From: Homalodisca vitripennis
Taxonomy: Eukaryota; Arthropoda; Insecta; Hemiptera; Cicadellidae
Direction of reading: 5' to 3'
NCBI RefSeq assembly: GCF_021130785.1
Contig: NC_060210.1
Location: forward strand, 183,612,001 to 183,676,000
Length of the DNA stretch: 64,000 nt
Notes under the pieces: model-generated
Told to the model about the DNA's origin: nothing
Database searches by the model: none
Seen by the model: the letters and a program-made list of their open reading frames with translations, nothing else
Translations under genes and position numbers: made by a program
Shown here: in pieces, positions 61,196-64,000 of the stretch
Position numbering within the stretch: the stretch's first letter is position 1
How the letters are laid out: each line of letters opens with the position of its first letter

Positions 61196-64000
61196 ATTTA
61201 TCTCTTGCAGATACATCTCATGACAGTATTTGTCCTGGTACATTAAAGTCATGCCGCTTAATTATGTGAGGATCAGCGTTCACTCAGTAAATACAGTTAT
61301 GTCAATGAACTGATCCACTGGTTCAATCCTCGGATACACAGGCGAGTATCTGGTACACGAGATGAACCAGATTAACTCTACTGGGTAAAACCATTGCCTG
61401 TGGTCCAAAGGGTTATGAGAAGCTTAATTGTGCAAACAGACACCAAACAATTTATTTTGAAACGAGAAGTCCTAATGCATTAAGTGCACTTTTGTTATTA
61501 TTAGGATAAGTTGATTATTAAGGATAGTTTTCTTTAAAATGTATAGTTTTAGAAAATAAAAGAATAAATTGAATCATTTTTATCTTTGCAGAACAATTAA
61601 ATTTCATAAATACAAATGTATTATTGTTTAATAATATGAGATAATGAGATTTATTCAGAAAAAATATAGACTACAAACAAGATTATTAAGGAATATAATC
61701 TAACCACATTAACAAGTTGCGTGGTTAGATAAAACTAAACAATAGACAAGGAAAGGTCTGATAACAGTCCGGTTTTCCCTGAAAAGGACTTGAAGTGCAG
61801 ATCACTGCGGCATATTGAAAGTTTCTCACTATATTTAACTGAAATTAACCTTAAAAGAAAAAAACATCAACGTTGATAAAAGTACAACTTAATCAATTTA
61901 ATCTATAGTCAATCTCATTTTTACATACAATGTTAAAATATACATAAAAGACTAATATATTGAAGACTTTAAAATCATCTATTTTAAAAATACAATTTAT
62001 ATAATGAAAATATTAACTAGACATTTTAGACTAATGGAAATAATATTTAGATTCTAAAATTTTTTTGTTATATTGGTTACTAATTAAAAGAGAAGTACAA
62101 TAAAATAAAGTAATTGCTTATGAAGGGGACGAATTTTAGTTGGCAGATGAGAAAAAGAAAGAATCCAGTTAAGAATATTTTAGACTAATCTGTTGTGTAT
62201 GATATCTGTTAGTTCAGTTTGACTACGTAACCAATTAGTTATACCATTATAAAAGGAATTTAAGGTTTTAAATTTTTAACTTTATTTGTAATTTGATTAA
62301 ACAAATGTGGACCCATGTAGGAAAACGAATTTTGCTGGTTAAATAATGATATAGTGAATATTGGCTTTTAACTTTTCTACTAACTGCGTGACTTCGTTGT
62401 AGATATAATGTATTTAATAAGTGTAGCATATTTTATAATCAAGATCATTGATCTGGCTGAAAGCGTACTTCATCGTCCATAAAATATTTTCCGATCATAT
62501 ACAGAAAAATCACCCGACTTCGGGTCAAACCTCTATTGGATGTAACAAAGGGGTCAATTAGTGCAGCATCATATAACACAAGGTACTCTACTAACTCAAG
62601 TACGCCGAGTGGCGTTAGACTTCACACGGTAATCTGACTACAGTACACTCTTCATCAAACTACACAATCTTAATACTAAAACTGACGCTGTGGCATCAGG
62701 TAATACAAAGTAATACGATTAAAAACTGAGACAGCCCACGATGATCCGACAACAATACGCCTTGCAGCGTCAGGTAAAACACGACAATCCGACTGCATCA
62801 CAAGTTTTTTCTTTCAGTCAATAAAATTTATATGTTTGTATATGTCAAAATTTACATATGTGAAATTGAGGTTTTCGATGAAATTCCGGTATAATTTATT
62901 ATCTTAAAATGTTTTTTTATCTCAGGCTCTCCATGCTATACTAAATCTTAAAAAATACTTTGTTAAAAATCATAATGACAGCTTGAATGATATATTTTTA
63001 TGATCAAAAGAATTATATGTTTTCAAATTGTAAAATAGCCTATATTTTGATGAAATTTTTCAAAAGTACTCTATTCATGATCTGGAATATTTGGCAAATG
63101 CCAAAATGTGCTCTGATTTGAAAACGTTTAAATAAGTTTCCAATGAGCAGAGTTAATACATTCCAACGGATCCCACATCCTGTTATCGTAAACGTGAGAT
63201 TCAATAACAATGTGAGTAGATAAAATCAGGATCAACGAGATGTATTACGGATTCTCTCTCTCTTTTTCCTTCTCATTCCCACTGGATAATTCAACACCAA
63301 AATTAAACCCCAAACCTATCGGGCTGGACTATTTTACTCTCACCATACTTATTCTGAAACAAAGTAAATGTGAATGATGATTATAATATGAAACTAATTG
63401 ATTTAAATTTTAGCATGAGATTCCTATGGTTTGGTTACTGGTGACTTTAAAAGCTATAGTAATTAATTTAGCACTGATGAAATTATAACTTTAAAGGTTT
63501 CTTTAAGTAAGGAAATAGGTAACCTTATATTATTTATCATCTTAACAAAAAGTTTATTGTAGTAAAATTTAAAAGAAATGTTTAACAAGCACCAACACCA
63601 TGGTCAACACCTTTAAACCAGTGGATGTTATTTTAAATTGTACGCTGAGATTTAGTAAGAGAGTAGATTATTCATAATACATTAAGACACTATAAGTTAA
63701 TTGTTTTAATCAAGATTATCGAGCAATAAATCCGATCGCTTTATATCAATTAGAACGAAAATAAAATGGACGGCACATTTTTGGCTTTTAAAGTATTTTT
63801 TACTAAATATGTATTAAGGCTTTAATTAATAGTTTGCCATTGTAAGTCATCATTTCTTTATATTTGAAGCACTAAGAAGTGATGAAAGAGTTTTAGATAC
63901 AGTAAATGTTATTGTTATTCTATTTACGAACACATATGAAAGGGAGCATTCATTGTGTTGTAGTAAATAGCCAAGAAGATTGTTATGGATAGGTACTGTT
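61196..64000. other. AT-rich tract to window end
   Basis: 61300-61420 contains 'ggttcaatcctcgg', similar to a polymerase III B box, but no cloverleaf can be drawn. At 62510-62523 'acccgacttcgggt' is a perfect hairpin. Between 62640 and 62800 phrases such as 'gcatcaggtaatacaaag' and 'gcgtcaggtaaaacacgac' hint at a decayed short repeat. No gene supported. Confidence 0.4.

Noticed and set aside
61335..61350. 'ggttcaatcctcgg' as a tRNA or tRNA-derived SINE B box
   Set aside because: No A box at a suitable distance and no cloverleaf can be folded.

Overview
The window is AT-rich eukaryotic DNA with no intact gene that I can support. Long stretches have no open frame longer than about 80 codons, and the recognisable content is transposon relics, short dispersed repeats, foldback elements and tandem repeats. 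The two coding relics, a jockey/CR1-type non-LTR retrotransposon and a DUF7869-like ORF between inverted repeats, together with the repeat style, fit an insect. Hemiptera is my guess from general resemblance only. The window is best read as intergenic or long-intron DNA. Layout by region follows. 0-8 kb: AT-rich DNA with a copy of a dispersed repeat whose consensus includes a 'gacagaca' motif (about 650-800), a second dispersed repeat (5.08-5.29 kb), a probable antisense 3' end of a retroelement (5.5-5.6 kb) and a weak foldback (7.16-7.33 kb). 8.0-9.9 kb: a decayed non-LTR retrotransposon with endonuclease and reverse transcriptase pieces, missing RT motif A. 10.1-10.7 kb: an unexplained GC-enriched island. 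13.2-14.0 kb: a 22-bp and a ~134-bp tandem repeat. 14.5-17.05 kb: a DNA element bounded by 27/28-bp terminal inverted repeats carrying a frameshifted DUF7869-like protein gene; this is the most interesting object in the window. 17-26.9 kb: AT-rich DNA with a 191-bp tandem pair (23.5-23.9 kb) whose relative lies inverted at 28.75-29.12 kb. 26.95-28.26 kb: a GC-enriched island built of a diverged internal duplication. 29-37 kb: AT-rich DNA, one repeat copy at 32.7 kb, a CpG-dense patch at 35.8-35.95 kb and a (TA)n tract. 37.28-37.64 kb: a foldback/MITE with arms longer than 100 bp. 38.45-39.67 kb: an eleven-copy, 113-bp minisatellite whose inner copies are virtually identical. 40-57 kb: more AT-rich DNA with a foldback at 46.25-46.55 kb, repeat copies at 41.8, 42.45, 50.3, 53.5 and 55.4-56.0 kb, and a 20-bp GC-rich minisatellite at 51.14 kb. 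57.14-57.31 kb: one short stretch that looks like a candidate internal exon. 57.3-64 kb: AT-rich DNA without recognisable genes. There is no operon or pathway to reconstruct: the only protein-coding relics are selfish elements, both broken. All family names come from reading motifs by eye, and no database search was run.
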